Shown: positions 1-8,683 of the stretch, piece by piece
How positions within the stretch are numbered: the first letter of the stretch is position 1
How the letters are laid out: each line of letters starts with the position of its first letter
Source: Candidatus Nitrosocosmicus sp.
GTDB lineage: Archaea > Thermoproteota > Nitrososphaeria > Nitrososphaerales > Nitrososphaeraceae
DNA: 51,464 nt
Direction of reading: 5' to 3'
Assembly (NCBI GenBank): GCA_029194465.1
Contig: JARFXS010000012.1
Span: 1-51,464, forward strand
Translations under genes and position numbers: made by a program
The notes under the pieces: model-generated
The model's input: only the letters and a program-made list of their open reading frames with translations
Database searches by the model: none
Told to the model about the DNA's origin: nothing

Positions 1-7
1 AAATCTA

Positions 8-316
8 ATGGTATTTTATTATACTTATGATATTTCTAAGACTTCTTATAGTCCCGAATATTTTGGGTTACTTTATTATAATGAATTACAGAATTTATCA
101 TTTGATGTATTAGCCAATGTCCTTGAAAAACAAAGTGAAGCAGATAACGGAGTGGAACTTCCTATTCTAAATGGTTATGGTTACCATATTATAAACCAGG
201 TCAAATACCTTCTACTTGAAGAGGGTTATATCAGACACATAACTGCTAACAAATTCAAGGTTACACCCAATGGTACAAGTAAAGTATTGCAGGGATTGAG
301 TAATAAACGTTCATAA
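8..316 (+). CDS. Hypothetical protein, winged-helix-like
   Basis: The 102-residue product has no family I can name. Its second half (about residues 58-95) runs helix - 'LLLEEGYI' - short hairpin - 'VTPNGTSKVLQG', which resembles the recognition helix and wing of small archaeal winged-helix proteins; this is fold-level inference only. There is no signal peptide or membrane segment. The ATG lies 7 bases from the window edge, so the true start could be further upstream. The next gene on the same strand starts 33 bases downstream, so the two may be co-transcribed. Confidence 0.5.
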   Translation: MVFYYTYDISKTSYSPEYFGLLYYNELQNLSFDVLANVLEKQSEADNGVELPILNGYGYHIINQVKYLLLEEGYIRHITANKFKVTPNGTSKVLQGLSNKRS

Positions 317-349
317 CCCAATACTTGTAACTAATAAAAAGGATTAAAT

Positions 350-1078
350 ATGAAAACAAAACCGGTCATTTGGCTTTTAGGGGGTATGAGTAAAAATGTT
401 GAAAAATCAATCAGGTGGACTGAAGATGTTCCAATTTTATCAGACCCGGACATATTATTGGTAAGTCTACCTTCGTTTAATTACAAAGTAAGTAAATCAC
501 TCGGAATTCACAAATTGATCCCAATCCGAGAAAAAATTTTTAACAAATTCTTATCTGGTGGTAAGATCGTATTCATAATCGAAAAAAATAAGACCTATGA
601 TTTGGAACAATCTACAATCAAAAATGATTCACACTATCCCAATCCTTTAGTCTTGAGAGTATCTGAACCTATTTCAAATTATTTTATGTCTCCATTACAA
701 TTCAATTTAGGTGAGGTTTCGGGCATAAAATTGATAAATTATGACGAAAGAGAGCCTATTTCAAATTATTTAAAGGAAATCAAGGATTTTGAAATGATAA
801 TTCGTGCACATTACATAAATAGCGAATTATATAATATTAATCCCTTTAATCCTACTGTCCGAAATGCACTGAAAATTCTGAGAGAAAAACGAGAACTTGT
901 CGAACTTCTCTCTGTTCCCCTATTGTATGATAGATCCAACAATATATTATCAGAGAAATATTGGTTAAAGATTAATGGTTTTTGGAAGAGTGGGGAATTA
1001 ATATACATTCCCCAGTTAAGTAAAGGTAGTCTCAATGAATCTATAGAACGAGTTATCACAATTTACGGAGGAAATTGA
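350..1078 (+). CDS. Hypothetical protein (242 aa)
   Basis: This is a long, clean reading frame that I do not recognise. The N-terminus 'KPVIWLLGGMSK' and the later 'GGKIVFIIEK' (about residues 80-89) look like alternating strands of an alpha/beta fold. The sequence around 'SDPDILLVSLPSFNY' would fit a Rossmann or amidotransferase-like core, but no catalytic motif is visible. No signal peptide or transmembrane helix is seen. It follows the gene at 8-316 after a short gap on the same strand. The function is unknown. Confidence 0.6.
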   Translation: MKTKPVIWLLGGMSKNVEKSIRWTEDVPILSDPDILLVSLPSFNYKVSKSLGIHKLIPIREKIFNKFLSGGKIVFIIEKNKTYDLEQSTIKNDSHYPNPLVLRVSEPISNYFMSPLQFNLGEVSGIKLINYDEREPISNYLKEIKDFEMIIRAHYINSELYNINPFNPTVRNALKILREKRELVELLSVPLLYDRSNNILSEKYWLKINGFWKSGELIYIPQLSKGSLNESIERVITIYGGN

Positions 1079-1538
1079 CGATATATATTAGGAGTTTTAT
1101 GATCTATAAGTTACTACACTAGATATAGCGATAAAATATCTTAAACTTTGAAACGAACTTTATGATAATGACATCAAGAATGATCTAGAATTTCCAGGAT
1201 TTGATTGTGATCTCTATACTTAATCAGATCAAGAACTTTAATTGGGTAGTGTCATATGGATGTATACTGGCTGTAATCCTTCATGTTATAAATGCGGAGC
1301 AAGCCCACACTAAATCTTCCAAAATATGCTAGAAGTCTAATTAGCATCATATTGATTAGTTATAAATTTGACTAAAACTGTGATCACATAGAATTGTTAA
1401 TATGATGATGAATGTTTATATTCGGTGACTTATTTGCATGATAAAATAACATAATTCATCTAATGATTAAATATCAGATGAAGGTAAATAAAAAGAGGTT
1501 TATCACTGCACCAAAAAAGTTGATTGGATTTTTTGTAT
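1079..1538. other. Intergenic stretch, no gene seen
   Basis: About 460 AT-rich bases hold no convincing reading frame, RNA gene or repeat. The stretch separates the rightward gene ending at 1078 from the leftward secreted-protein gene ending at 1539, so it is the meeting point of convergent transcripts. Confidence 0.5.
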
Positions 1539-2579
1539 TTACCAACTTCCTATTGTTATGGGATTAGTTTTTTTGCATACTAATTCCCACTTTCCTAGGG
1601 GATATTTCATACTGATTCCTTTCGTCATTTCTTCCAGACAAGTCTCTGCATATCCTGTGACCTTTTGATTTTTGGAATCATATTCAATGAATGCATTCAC
1701 TCTTCCAATTCCTAAGTTAGTGGTAAATACCTTATTTGGTCCATTTTCCTTTATCCGTTTTTCTTCAACTTTCATACCATCATACCATACCTGATATTGA
1801 ATTTCTACTGGATTAACCCATGCATGAATACAATACTTTATCACTCCTGGAATTCCGGCGATGGCTACTGGAATTGGTGGAGTACATGTATATTTTATAA
1901 CCTCTTTTTGCTTTGATGCTGGTGGGCTGGTCTTTGCACTATCATCCTTACCTGGACTTTTCTTAGGTGAATCAGTGCCTTTGGCCTTATCTTCAAGTGA
2001 TCCTAAAGCCGGTAAATTGATTATGAATGATTTGTAATTATCGTTTTCAGAAATTTTGTTTTTCGTTTGACACTGCTGTGTTAAAGGTTTTTCTTTCAAT
2101 TCATAACAGTAAACAAAATTCTCACCTATCTCAAAATTTAACCCTATTTGATCTGTGAGGGGATTTGCAGATTTAGATAGATCAAATTCCGCGCATTGTT
2201 CTTCAAATGATCCGGTTATACAATATTTAGCAGTACCCGAATTTTTATGGTTAATTGTAGTAATTATTGGAATCACCTTACCTGACTCAATTTCCTTTGG
2301 ATCTACTTTGCTTTTACATGAATCGAATCCACTATCATATCCATCTAGAAATTCGGGAGTGTGGAAATCTCGTCCTTTTTCAGGTTGTTCAATATATCGT
2401 TCACTTTTTTCGGAATCCGGTATTTTTGCATCATCACAACCATGATCATAACCAGACTGATATGGACTTTTTGCAAAAATCGTGTCAACTGGGTATAGTA
2501 AAGAAACAACCAATCCAGATATGAATAAAATTGTGTAATAGTTTTTTGTCGCTTCAGATTTTGATTTGAATTTCAACAC
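1539..2579 (-). CDS. Secreted protein with GYDxG/Cys repeats and Ser/Pro/Lys linker
   Basis: The 346-residue product starts with a basic stretch and a hydrophobic segment (about residues 14-36, 'YYTILFISGLVVSLLYPV'), consistent with a signal peptide or anchor. Two related short units follow, 'GYDHGCDDA' and 'GYDSGFDSCKS', spaced about 40 residues apart. Paired cysteines then suggest disulfides, as in 'YCITGSFEEQC'. A Lys/Ser/Pro-rich linker (about 200-225) leads to a second cysteine-containing domain. The architecture implies an extracellular or cell-surface protein made of two beta-rich modules. I recognise the GYDxG pattern as a recurring element in soil thaumarchaeal secretomes, but no function is known to me. 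Confidence 0.65.
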   Translation of the reverse strand: MLKFKSKSEATKNYYTILFISGLVVSLLYPVDTIFAKSPYQSGYDHGCDDAKIPDSEKSERYIEQPEKGRDFHTPEFLDGYDSGFDSCKSKVDPKEIESGKVIPIITTINHKNSGTAKYCITGSFEEQCAEFDLSKSANPLTDQIGLNFEIGENFVYCYELKEKPLTQQCQTKNKISENDNYKSFIINLPALGSLEDKAKGTDSPKKSPGKDDSAKTSPPASKQKEVIKYTCTPPIPVAIAGIPGVIKYCIHAWVNPVEIQYQVWYDGMKVEEKRIKENGPNKVFTTNLGIGRVNAFIEYDSKNQKVTGYAETCLEEMTKGISMKYPLGKWELVCKKTNPITIGSW

Positions 2580-2696
2580 TTTTTGTTATTTTGGTGATCT
2601 ATTTAAATTTACCTGAAATTGGGTTACATACCCAAGAACTAAAATCTCCATGTTAATTCGTATTAATTTAATTAAATGGCATTAATTGTCACAGCA

Positions 2697-2888
2697 TCAC
2701 ATTAAGAACAACAGATTTAATATAATCTGAGGTGGAGACTCCCTAAACGACACTTTAGAAGTAGCCTGTATCATACAGGTCTGGAGAGAACTATCCTGAA
2801 TAATTGTGGAACTATACGGTTCCACGTGTCCATTTTGTGTATTCATACAGATTTGCATTTGATATCCATTAAATGTGACTATGGGCAT
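2697..2888 (-). CDS. Small hypothetical ORF
   Basis: A 63-codon frame with an ATG start lies between the secreted-protein gene and a stretch of decayed sequence. It has two Cys residues and no recognisable domain. It could be a remnant or a chance frame; I give it low weight. Confidence 0.2.
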   Translation of the reverse strand: MPIVTFNGYQMQICMNTQNGHVEPYSSTIIQDSSLQTCMIQATSKVSFRESPPQIILNLLFLM

Positions 2889-3327
2889 TTTAATAAAATA
2901 TGTTTTTATTTAAGTTTTATTTAGGAAATATGTGCATACACCAAAATTTATAGTTTAGATCCCAGTTGCTTTTCCAAATTACAATATTTAAAAGATACGT
3001 TAGGCAGCGTTGGAAGAAGTTTGGGTTAAAGGGGATAAGTTGACTATGCCCACTGATGTCTATAATGCCATAATACTCAATCCCGATGAAAAATTTCCAA
3101 ATTGCATGATATCGTTCTACAATATGGACTAGGAGGAAGAAGATATATCTCGTACATGGATGGCAAGGAAAAGAATGAATTTGTTTCCAACACACAATCA
3201 ACGACTATTGAGATATGTTCCAAGTCCAATTAGCAAATTTGTTGATAATCTGGAAAAGATAGTGATGATTCTATATATTCAAAAGATCTGGTTGCCAAAT
3301 TTGTAGTAGAATACGAGGTAGATATTA
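2889..3327. other. Probable decayed coding sequence, no intact gene
   Basis: No intact frame is visible. On the + strand short gene-like stretches occur (for example 'GLGGRRYISYMDGKEK' near 3125-3175), interrupted by stops and frame changes. This fits a degraded gene of unknown family in the region that ends at the tRNA-Lys integration site. Confidence 0.3.
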
Positions 3328-3618
3328 ATGGAATTACTAAGCATTTCTAGTAAGTTTAAATCATTGATAGTCGGATTTGGTGATACTACAATCAAATATG
3401 TAAAAAATGAAAGTACTATACTTGTACATAGTTCTAATTTTAAGAAACAAATAAAAGCAAAAAGGAACATAAAGACAGGAATTGTTTTTTTAGCTTTTTT
3501 TATAGGGAGTAATTCAGTACAAGGTTTATTCCTTGCGATTCCATTTCCGATTAGTGACTATATTAGATTAGGAGAAATAGTGTCCTTTGGGATACTAATG
3601 GTAGGAAATAGTCAATGA
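3328..3618 (+). CDS. Small hypothetical membrane protein or remnant
   Basis: This 96-residue frame has one clear hydrophobic stretch (about residues 52-72, 'TGIVFLAFFIGSNSVQGLFL'). The preceding 50 residues look soluble and basic. No family is recognised. A frame in the opposite orientation (3279-3470) overlaps it, and the flanks are decayed, so the coding call is weak. Confidence 0.3.
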   Translation: MELLSISSKFKSLIVGFGDTTIKYVKNESTILVHSSNFKKQIKAKRNIKTGIVFLAFFIGSNSVQGLFLAIPFPISDYIRLGEIVSFGILMVGNSQ

Positions 3619-3815
3619 TGAACCATGTTTCATTATATATTTTCTTAACTAGCTTCGAAGGCCTGTATAGTCCGAATCTATGATATATGTTAAAACTGAA
3701 TTTAGTAATTACACACGAATATCATGAACTAATCCTTAATAACTGCCGTCAATCCGTAATTTAATATTAGAGCATGGTATTAAGGGTGCGACAGGTGGGT
3801 TTAGGAATTAATATA

Positions 3816-4856
3816 TCATGAACCCATTCTTGTTTTTATATATCTTGATCCTTGGCGTGAATTCATAGACCATCTAACTTTCTTTTTCAATGCGTATTCT
3901 GGAAGATAATCGGAATCAGAAGTAATTGCAGAATGTCTAATACAATAAGGATTCCACTTTTTAGTCCTTAAAAGAAATTCAAGTTTTTCTATTTCTTTAG
4001 CATCTTTAATTGATCCTTCTTTTAACAACCGGACGATCCTTTTTTGCAATTGTTTCATGACTGTCCATAATGCCTCGGGAGTTATTGGAGAACCTGACTT
4101 CATATTACATATTATTCTCGCATTTGGTTCATTCCTGAATGGATGTTCGTTAAGCCAATCTCTAACGTAAGGAAAAGAGCAAGTTAATAGTATAGGGACC
4201 AGTTCCAGTTTTTGCTTCATATGGTATTTCGCCTTCACCGTATTTTTCTTTAAGACGAATATGTTTTATTTTTAAAAGAGTTACCTCATGTGGACGAGCA
4301 TCTAAATCCCATAGAAGAGTTAAAGCAGCCTTATTTCTTTTATAATTATCATACTTGACAATAGTTAGAATATCCTCTTTTCCCAGAGTTCAGTTTCCAA
4401 ATACGGGCTCAATCGTTTGGTTTTCTTTTTGTCTACTTTTAAAAAGGATGGCGTTTTCCAGTCTTTGATTGGAATATAGATTTCCTCATCAGTAGGACTC
4501 GAACTTAATAATCCACTAGAGTTATTAGTATTGTGTAACCATCTAAAGAAATATTTTATTCTACCAAGATAGTCATTCCAGGTCGTTATCCACTTCTTAT
4601 CAGGATCTAATTGCGAATTCTTAATTTTAGTATCAAGAAAACCTATTATTTGATCTCTCTTAGTAATATTTTGGAATGATACTGAAGGTTCCAAAAACCT
4701 TCCAAAAGCTGTAATAGTTTTGAGGTTATTATTTTGATATTTATCCGATGTACCGGAGGATTTCATAAATTCATAAAATTCTCTGACCAGAACTTGATTA
4801 GTTTCGTTTGGTATGGTATGAATATTATTTACGGTTGTGGAAAGTTTAACTGGCAA
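3816..4856 (-). pseudogene. Tyrosine recombinase (integrase), frameshifted
   Basis: Two open pieces (4365-4856 and 3816-4238) plus the sequence between them read as one archaeal integrase of about 345 residues. The first piece is the SAM-like core-binding domain. Near 4380 one base is missing: '...ELWEKRIF' stops, but the next frame continues 'WEKEDILTIVKYDN' and then 'DLDARPHEVTLL', carrying the first catalytic Arg. Near 4188 one extra base restores the frame into 'ILLTCSFPYVRDWL'. The C-terminal part keeps 'YCIRHSAIT' and 'NSRQGSRYIKTRMG', where the Tyr should be the nucleophile. The frame ends soon after that motif, so the tail may also be shortened. It lies 62 bases from the 3' end of tRNA-Lys, the usual position for an integrase of an element inserted into a tRNA gene. 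Confidence 0.85.
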
Positions 4857-4918
4857 TCATATCACCTTGATGACTATATTCGTTAATGTTGATCCGGTAT
4901 AAGAACCCTATTACTCAG

Positions 4919-5009
4919 CGGGCCCGTGGGGATTCGAACCCCAGACAGCCGGATTTCTTTCTATTAGTAGTTAAAAGTCCGGTACTCTACCTGGCTGAGC
5001 TACGGGCCC
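4919..5009 (-). tRNA. tRNA-Lys(UUU) with 17-nt intron
   Basis: Read on the minus strand, the acceptor stem is GGGCCCG/CGGGCCC, the D-arm is GCTC...GAGT, the anticodon stem is CCGGA/TCCGG with loop CTTTTAA, and the T-arm is TGGGG-TTCGAAT-CCCCA. The anticodon is TTT (Lys). A 17-nt intron (4955-4971) interrupts the anticodon loop between positions 37 and 38, the canonical archaeal site cut by the splicing endonuclease. The mature tRNA is 74 nt before CCA addition. The 3' CCA is not encoded. A frameshifted integrase gene starts just downstream of the tRNA 3' end. Confidence 0.95.
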
Positions 5010-5193
5010 ATTACCTTTCTATATAAAACTAGTATAATTTAATTTTATAGATTAATGACAGGTAGACTAACCCCATCTACAATACCTCTATAAACCAAGC
5101 ATGAAAGCAGGAAAAACAACCAGAAAAGGTACAAATTGTCTGAAAAAAAATAATCAATAAATATTTTTGAGAATTATACTATTCAATAAAAGC

Positions 5194-5291
5194 AGTAACA
5201 AGTATCCAAACTATGATATAATTAATTTCAATTATACATTCTGATTATAATGAGTAACATAACAAAAACCCACAAAGTTGGACTTTTTGCA
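5194..5291 (+). repeat. 98-bp direct repeat, copy 1 (promoter + signal peptide)
   Basis: This stretch is identical base for base to 5924-6021. It covers about 56 bases of upstream sequence and the first 14 codons of the small secreted-protein gene. The upstream part contains an AT-rich element, 'TTTCAATTATA', about 25 bases before the ATG and no ribosome-binding site, as expected for a leaderless archaeal promoter. Confidence 0.9.
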
Positions 5292-5519
5292 ATGTTTATT
5301 GCAGCAGCTCTTATCGGTTCAGTAATAGCCTTTGACGACAACATGGCATATGCAGGTGGAAAGAAGAAATCTAACGATGCAGAACAAGAAATTGAACAAG
5401 GACAATCAAATGAACAATCAGGACAATGTGTCACTGGAACAATATCACTAATTAACTGCAACAACGTAGGATTACAACTTCAAGGTAACGACGGCAACTT
5501 AGCCTTAGGCCAACAATAA
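5250..5519 (+). CDS. Small secreted Gln/Glu-rich protein, copy 1
   Basis: The 89-residue product has a signal peptide: a basic start 'MSNITKTHKVG', a hydrophobic core 'LFAMFIAAALIGSVIAF', and a likely cleavage after 'MAYAG'. The mature peptide is about 55 residues: a Glu/Gln-rich segment ('AEQEIEQGQSNEQSGQ') then a C-terminal part with two cysteines ('QCVTGTISLINCNNVGL') and the ending 'ALGQQ'. The two Cys could form a disulfide. The gene is repeated at 5980-6246 with the same promoter block and the same ending. Leaderless expression is likely. The function is unknown; a secreted structural or surface peptide is the simplest guess. Confidence 0.75.
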   Translation: MSNITKTHKVGLFAMFIAAALIGSVIAFDDNMAYAGGKKKSNDAEQEIEQGQSNEQSGQCVTGTISLINCNNVGLQLQGNDGNLALGQQ

Positions 5520-5523
5520 ACTC

Positions 5524-5531
5524 TTTTTTTT
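5524..5531 (+). terminator. Poly-T terminator after copy 1
   Basis: A run of eight T starts 4 bases after the stop codon. Oligo-T runs are the usual intrinsic termination signal in archaea, and the same arrangement follows copy 2. Confidence 0.6.
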
Positions 5532-5923
5532 GTCTAACTTTTAATACATTATCCACTTCTTGTATATTACTTTATCCAAATAGTTTAATATTCTGATTAT
5601 TTATGTATAGTTTCCTTAGAGTTTTGTCATAAGAATCCTAAAAAACCTCGTTCTTAAAAGTTCCTGTTCAAAAATTTTTAAAATTAATCAAAAAAAAATT
5701 CACAAAAATCCGGAATGAAACAAATGAGGAACATCTTTCATTGAGCAGGCAAGCACATATAATCCTAGCAATGGATAATTTAACCCCACCCTTATTTCAA
5801 GCATAATTTGGTGATTAATATATTGTTATTATGATATCCTTAATTTATGCAAGTAAATTTAAAATAAAAAGATATAAACTTTCTAATAAATAAATACGCT
5901 ACAATATTTCACATAAAAATGAT
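5532..5923. other. Spacer between duplicated small genes
   Basis: Roughly 390 AT-rich bases have no reading frame or RNA gene I can support. The spacer is part of the duplicated unit only at its right edge, where the 98-bp identical block begins at 5924. Confidence 0.5.
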
Positions 5924-6021
5924 AGTAACAAGTATCCAAACTATGATATAATTAATTTCAATTATACATTCTGATTATAATGAGTAACATAACAAAAACC
6001 CACAAAGTTGGACTTTTTGCA
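5924..6021 (+). repeat. 98-bp direct repeat, copy 2 (promoter + signal peptide)
   Basis: Identical to 5194-5291. The identity stops abruptly inside the hydrophobic core of the signal peptide, where copy 2 gains one codon. Promoter identity implies the two genes are expressed together. Confidence 0.9.
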
Positions 6022-6246
6022 GTGATGTTAATTGCAGCAGCTCTTATCGGTTCAGTAATAACCTTTGGCGACAACATGGCATTTGCAACCAAAAAACACA
6101 ATGACTCAGAACAAGAAATTGAACAAGAACAAGAGAATGAACAGAATGCACAATGTGTATCTGGAGTATTTACAATAGCTGGATGTAACAATGTAGGTTT
6201 AGGCCTTCAATTCCAAGACGGTAACATAGCCGCAGGACAACAATAA
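5980..6246 (+). CDS. Small secreted Gln/Glu-rich protein, copy 2
   Basis: This 88-residue paralogue of the gene at 5250-5519 shares its first 14 codons exactly and the same plan: signal peptide, charged Glu/Gln segment ('SEQEIEQEQENEQNAQ'), a Cys pair ('QCVSGVFTIAGCNNVGL') and the ending 'AAGQQ'. The mature parts differ by many substitutions while the leader and promoter are unchanged. The stop is followed by T-rich sequence. The function is unknown. Confidence 0.75.
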   Translation: MSNITKTHKVGLFAVMLIAAALIGSVITFGDNMAFATKKHNDSEQEIEQEQENEQNAQCVSGVFTIAGCNNVGLGLQFQDGNIAAGQQ

Positions 6247-6250
6247 ACTC

Positions 6251-6263
6251 TTTTTTTCTTTTT
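6251..6263 (+). terminator. T-rich terminator after copy 2
   Basis: T7-C-T5 begins 4 bases after the stop codon, matching the arrangement after copy 1. Confidence 0.55.
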
Positions 6264-6294
6264 GTAATTTTAAAATCAATAATAACAGAAAAAA

Positions 6295-6771
6295 TTAATT
6301 AGTAGTTTTTACCCTGTCAAATAGTAATTCCCCAAGTAACCATTTTAGTGAAACTATATTGTGATTCACCGTTCCATTATTGCGCGTTTGTAAAACCAAA
6401 CTGTTATGATCCTTCATCTCGAGATTCTCAAATTCTTTTGATCTAGTACGGAATTTTTCCTCTCGGTAAAATACAGTTGAACCCGTACTATCAATAAACA
6501 TAATAAAAGAGACATTCGAGTTGTATTTTTCAATTATACAAATATTGTGTTTTTTATCTTTAAGCAGGTTTTTTTGTGAATTAATCTTGTGCTCAAAATT
6601 CAAGACACTCATACAATATTCTAATTGTGGAATCATTTTTCGTATAAAATTTTTAAAAAAGCTTGATTCACTTGGACAAATACCGTAGTCATTTTCAGAC
6701 CACTTAAAAAAATAAGAACCCATTCGTATTACAGGTTTTAAAGAATAGTCATGATTAACCTCATTTGTCAA
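6295..6771 (-). CDS. Hypothetical protein (158 aa)
   Basis: I recognise no family. The middle part ('HNICIIEKYNSNVSFIMFID' and 'GSTVFYREEKF') looks like alternating beta strands, and the end ('SLKWLLGELLFDRV') like a helix. There is no signal peptide. It is convergent with the small secreted gene and lies 80 bases downstream of the helicase gene on the same strand, so it could be read through from that promoter. Confidence 0.5.
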   Translation of the reverse strand: MTNEVNHDYSLKPVIRMGSYFFKWSENDYGICPSESSFFKNFIRKMIPQLEYCMSVLNFEHKINSQKNLLKDKKHNICIIEKYNSNVSFIMFIDSTGSTVFYREEKFRTRSKEFENLEMKDHNSLVLQTRNNGTVNHNIVSLKWLLGELLFDRVKTTN

Positions 6772-6850
6772 CTACGAAGACATCTCCATAATAAAAGTCA
6801 AAACGATATGAACATTTTTACGGCTAATCATCATAAAATGTGTTATACAG

Positions 6851-8569
6851 TTATCTTGTAATAATAGCTTCCGAAAACCATTTGGGAATCATCTCTTTCC
6901 CGTTTTTTAATAAAAACGAAACACTGCTATCAAGAATATACGTATTAGCATAATCATCAGCATTTCTAACACTTCTTCCATATGCTTGTATTAGTCGAAG
7001 TATTGTATTCCATTCATACCACTTTGGATTACGCTGTTTTAGTACCGAGACTTTCTTATCAGTTAAATCAGGATATGGAACTTTTACTATTACTTGAAAT
7101 CTAGAAAGATCGTCCTTAAGGTCCACTCCTAAGAACATGGATGGAGATATGAGAACAGTGGGTTTTGCGCTTTGAGTATGTTTTAGTATCATTTCATTTC
7201 TATCAAACTTTGGATTGGTTTCAATGAGTCTTGTTAAATTTTCCTTGGACAAGTTATTCTTGATAAACTGAACTTGTGAATATGACGTGGTATGAATTAT
7301 ACCCTTGTCATTCTTATGTACAGAAAGAAGATTATCAAGCACTTTGACTATATTTGGCAAAGACTCGGTCATGGTTCTTGCATTAAGCCAAGCTACATTC
7401 ATCAGATATATTGGTCTATTTTTGATGGGGAAATCCGAATTTTCAACTCTTATAAACTTTACATCATCGTTCTTTAATCCCACCGCCTTGCACAGATTTT
7501 CTTTACTTAAGATAGTAGCGCTCATCAACAATGAAACGGAACCTTTATCAAAAATGTCTGTAAAATAATCTGATACCACCAGTGGTTCTAATTTAATTCT
7601 TGAAAGTTTATTGTCTATTTCATTTTTAGTAATGTTTGTAACTAACCAATTTTCCTTGTTAATACGTAAATCCTCTAAAAAAGTAAGCAAATTTTTTTCA
7701 TAATTGATGGCGTCGATAAGATTCTTTTCGCTAATATGCATTTCCTGATTGTTGCCACCTGATCCCAAAATATTTGCGGATTTCTCAACATAACTAGTAA
7801 ATTGTTCTTTTAATCCTGCACAAAAATCTATCCATGTTTCGACATCAGTCTGTTTATTATCAGGTAAATTTATTTTTGGAAAGAACCTGATTAAAGACTC
7901 TTTACTAAATACAATATTTTTGAACGAAGATACTTCAGATTCTAGTGTATGAGCTTCATCTAAGATCAATAGCTTTCTTTTGTTTACACCAGATGAATAA
8001 AAGAGATCAGATAGAAAATATTTGTAATTATAGATAGTATGACTAGATTTTATTGAAATCCATTTTTGATGATAATAATGACAAGGCTGCCATTCGATTT
8101 TAACAAGCTGGGAATGTTCTTTTGCTTTGTCATAATATTTTTTTAACGCGAATTTGTTTATATCCACGTTCTCATAAATGGTACCTTCAGATTTTACATC
8201 ATAATCACTCATTCTAGTCTTATAGAGACAATCAAAATCATCATCCTTCAGGCAAGGTCCATATTCACAATTTTCTCTTATACCCATATCCTCTTTAACG
8301 ATGCATGGAAAATTGTTTCTACCCTTAACTTCAGAAAGATATGGAAAATCTCTATTATACTGGGTTTGAAGATCCTTAGTTGATGTGCAGACATGAGAAC
8401 TCCCCAGAAATCGCGCTAGTGTTACTGCAACCGCACTCTTTCCAAATCCCGTTGGTGCTTCTAAAAATATGAATTTGTAATCAGATTTGATCGCTTGATC
8501 AAGTTCATCAAGTACATTATCCTGGTTAGGACGTACATAATCTAGAGGGAAAAAACTTCGCATCGACAT
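6851..8569 (-). CDS. XPD/DinG-like superfamily 2 DNA helicase
   Basis: This 572-residue ATP-dependent helicase belongs to the Rad3/XPD/DinG group, which unwinds DNA 5' to 3' in repair. Motif I is 'APTGFGKSA' (about residues 38-46) and motif II 'LILDEAHTLE' (201-210). Motif VI is 'QAYGRSVRN' near the C-terminus. Between motifs I and II, cysteines at about 89, 101, 106 and 114 (with another at 163) occupy the position of the XPD iron-sulfur cluster domain, so a 4Fe-4S cluster is likely. 'LLMSATI' matches motif III. The length is typical of archaeal XPD. The start is ATG TCG ATG, so Met1 or Met3 could be used. Confidence 0.88.
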   Translation of the reverse strand: MSMRSFFPLDYVRPNQDNVLDELDQAIKSDYKFIFLEAPTGFGKSAVAVTLARFLGSSHVCTSTKDLQTQYNRDFPYLSEVKGRNNFPCIVKEDMGIRENCEYGPCLKDDDFDCLYKTRMSDYDVKSEGTIYENVDINKFALKKYYDKAKEHSQLVKIEWQPCHYYHQKWISIKSSHTIYNYKYFLSDLFYSSGVNKRKLLILDEAHTLESEVSSFKNIVFSKESLIRFFPKINLPDNKQTDVETWIDFCAGLKEQFTSYVEKSANILGSGGNNQEMHISEKNLIDAINYEKNLLTFLEDLRINKENWLVTNITKNEIDNKLSRIKLEPLVVSDYFTDIFDKGSVSLLMSATILSKENLCKAVGLKNDDVKFIRVENSDFPIKNRPIYLMNVAWLNARTMTESLPNIVKVLDNLLSVHKNDKGIIHTTSYSQVQFIKNNLSKENLTRLIETNPKFDRNEMILKHTQSAKPTVLISPSMFLGVDLKDDLSRFQVIVKVPYPDLTDKKVSVLKQRNPKWYEWNTILRLIQAYGRSVRNADDYANTYILDSSVSFLLKNGKEMIPKWFSEAIITR

Positions 8570-8683
8570 AACAGGGGATGATTATCTGTAGACAAACGGA
8601 TTATTAAAGCGTAACCTAAAAATCATGCAAGAAATGAATCAATTTGTTTGGGCAGGACAGGACATATAAGTAATAGATATAAT

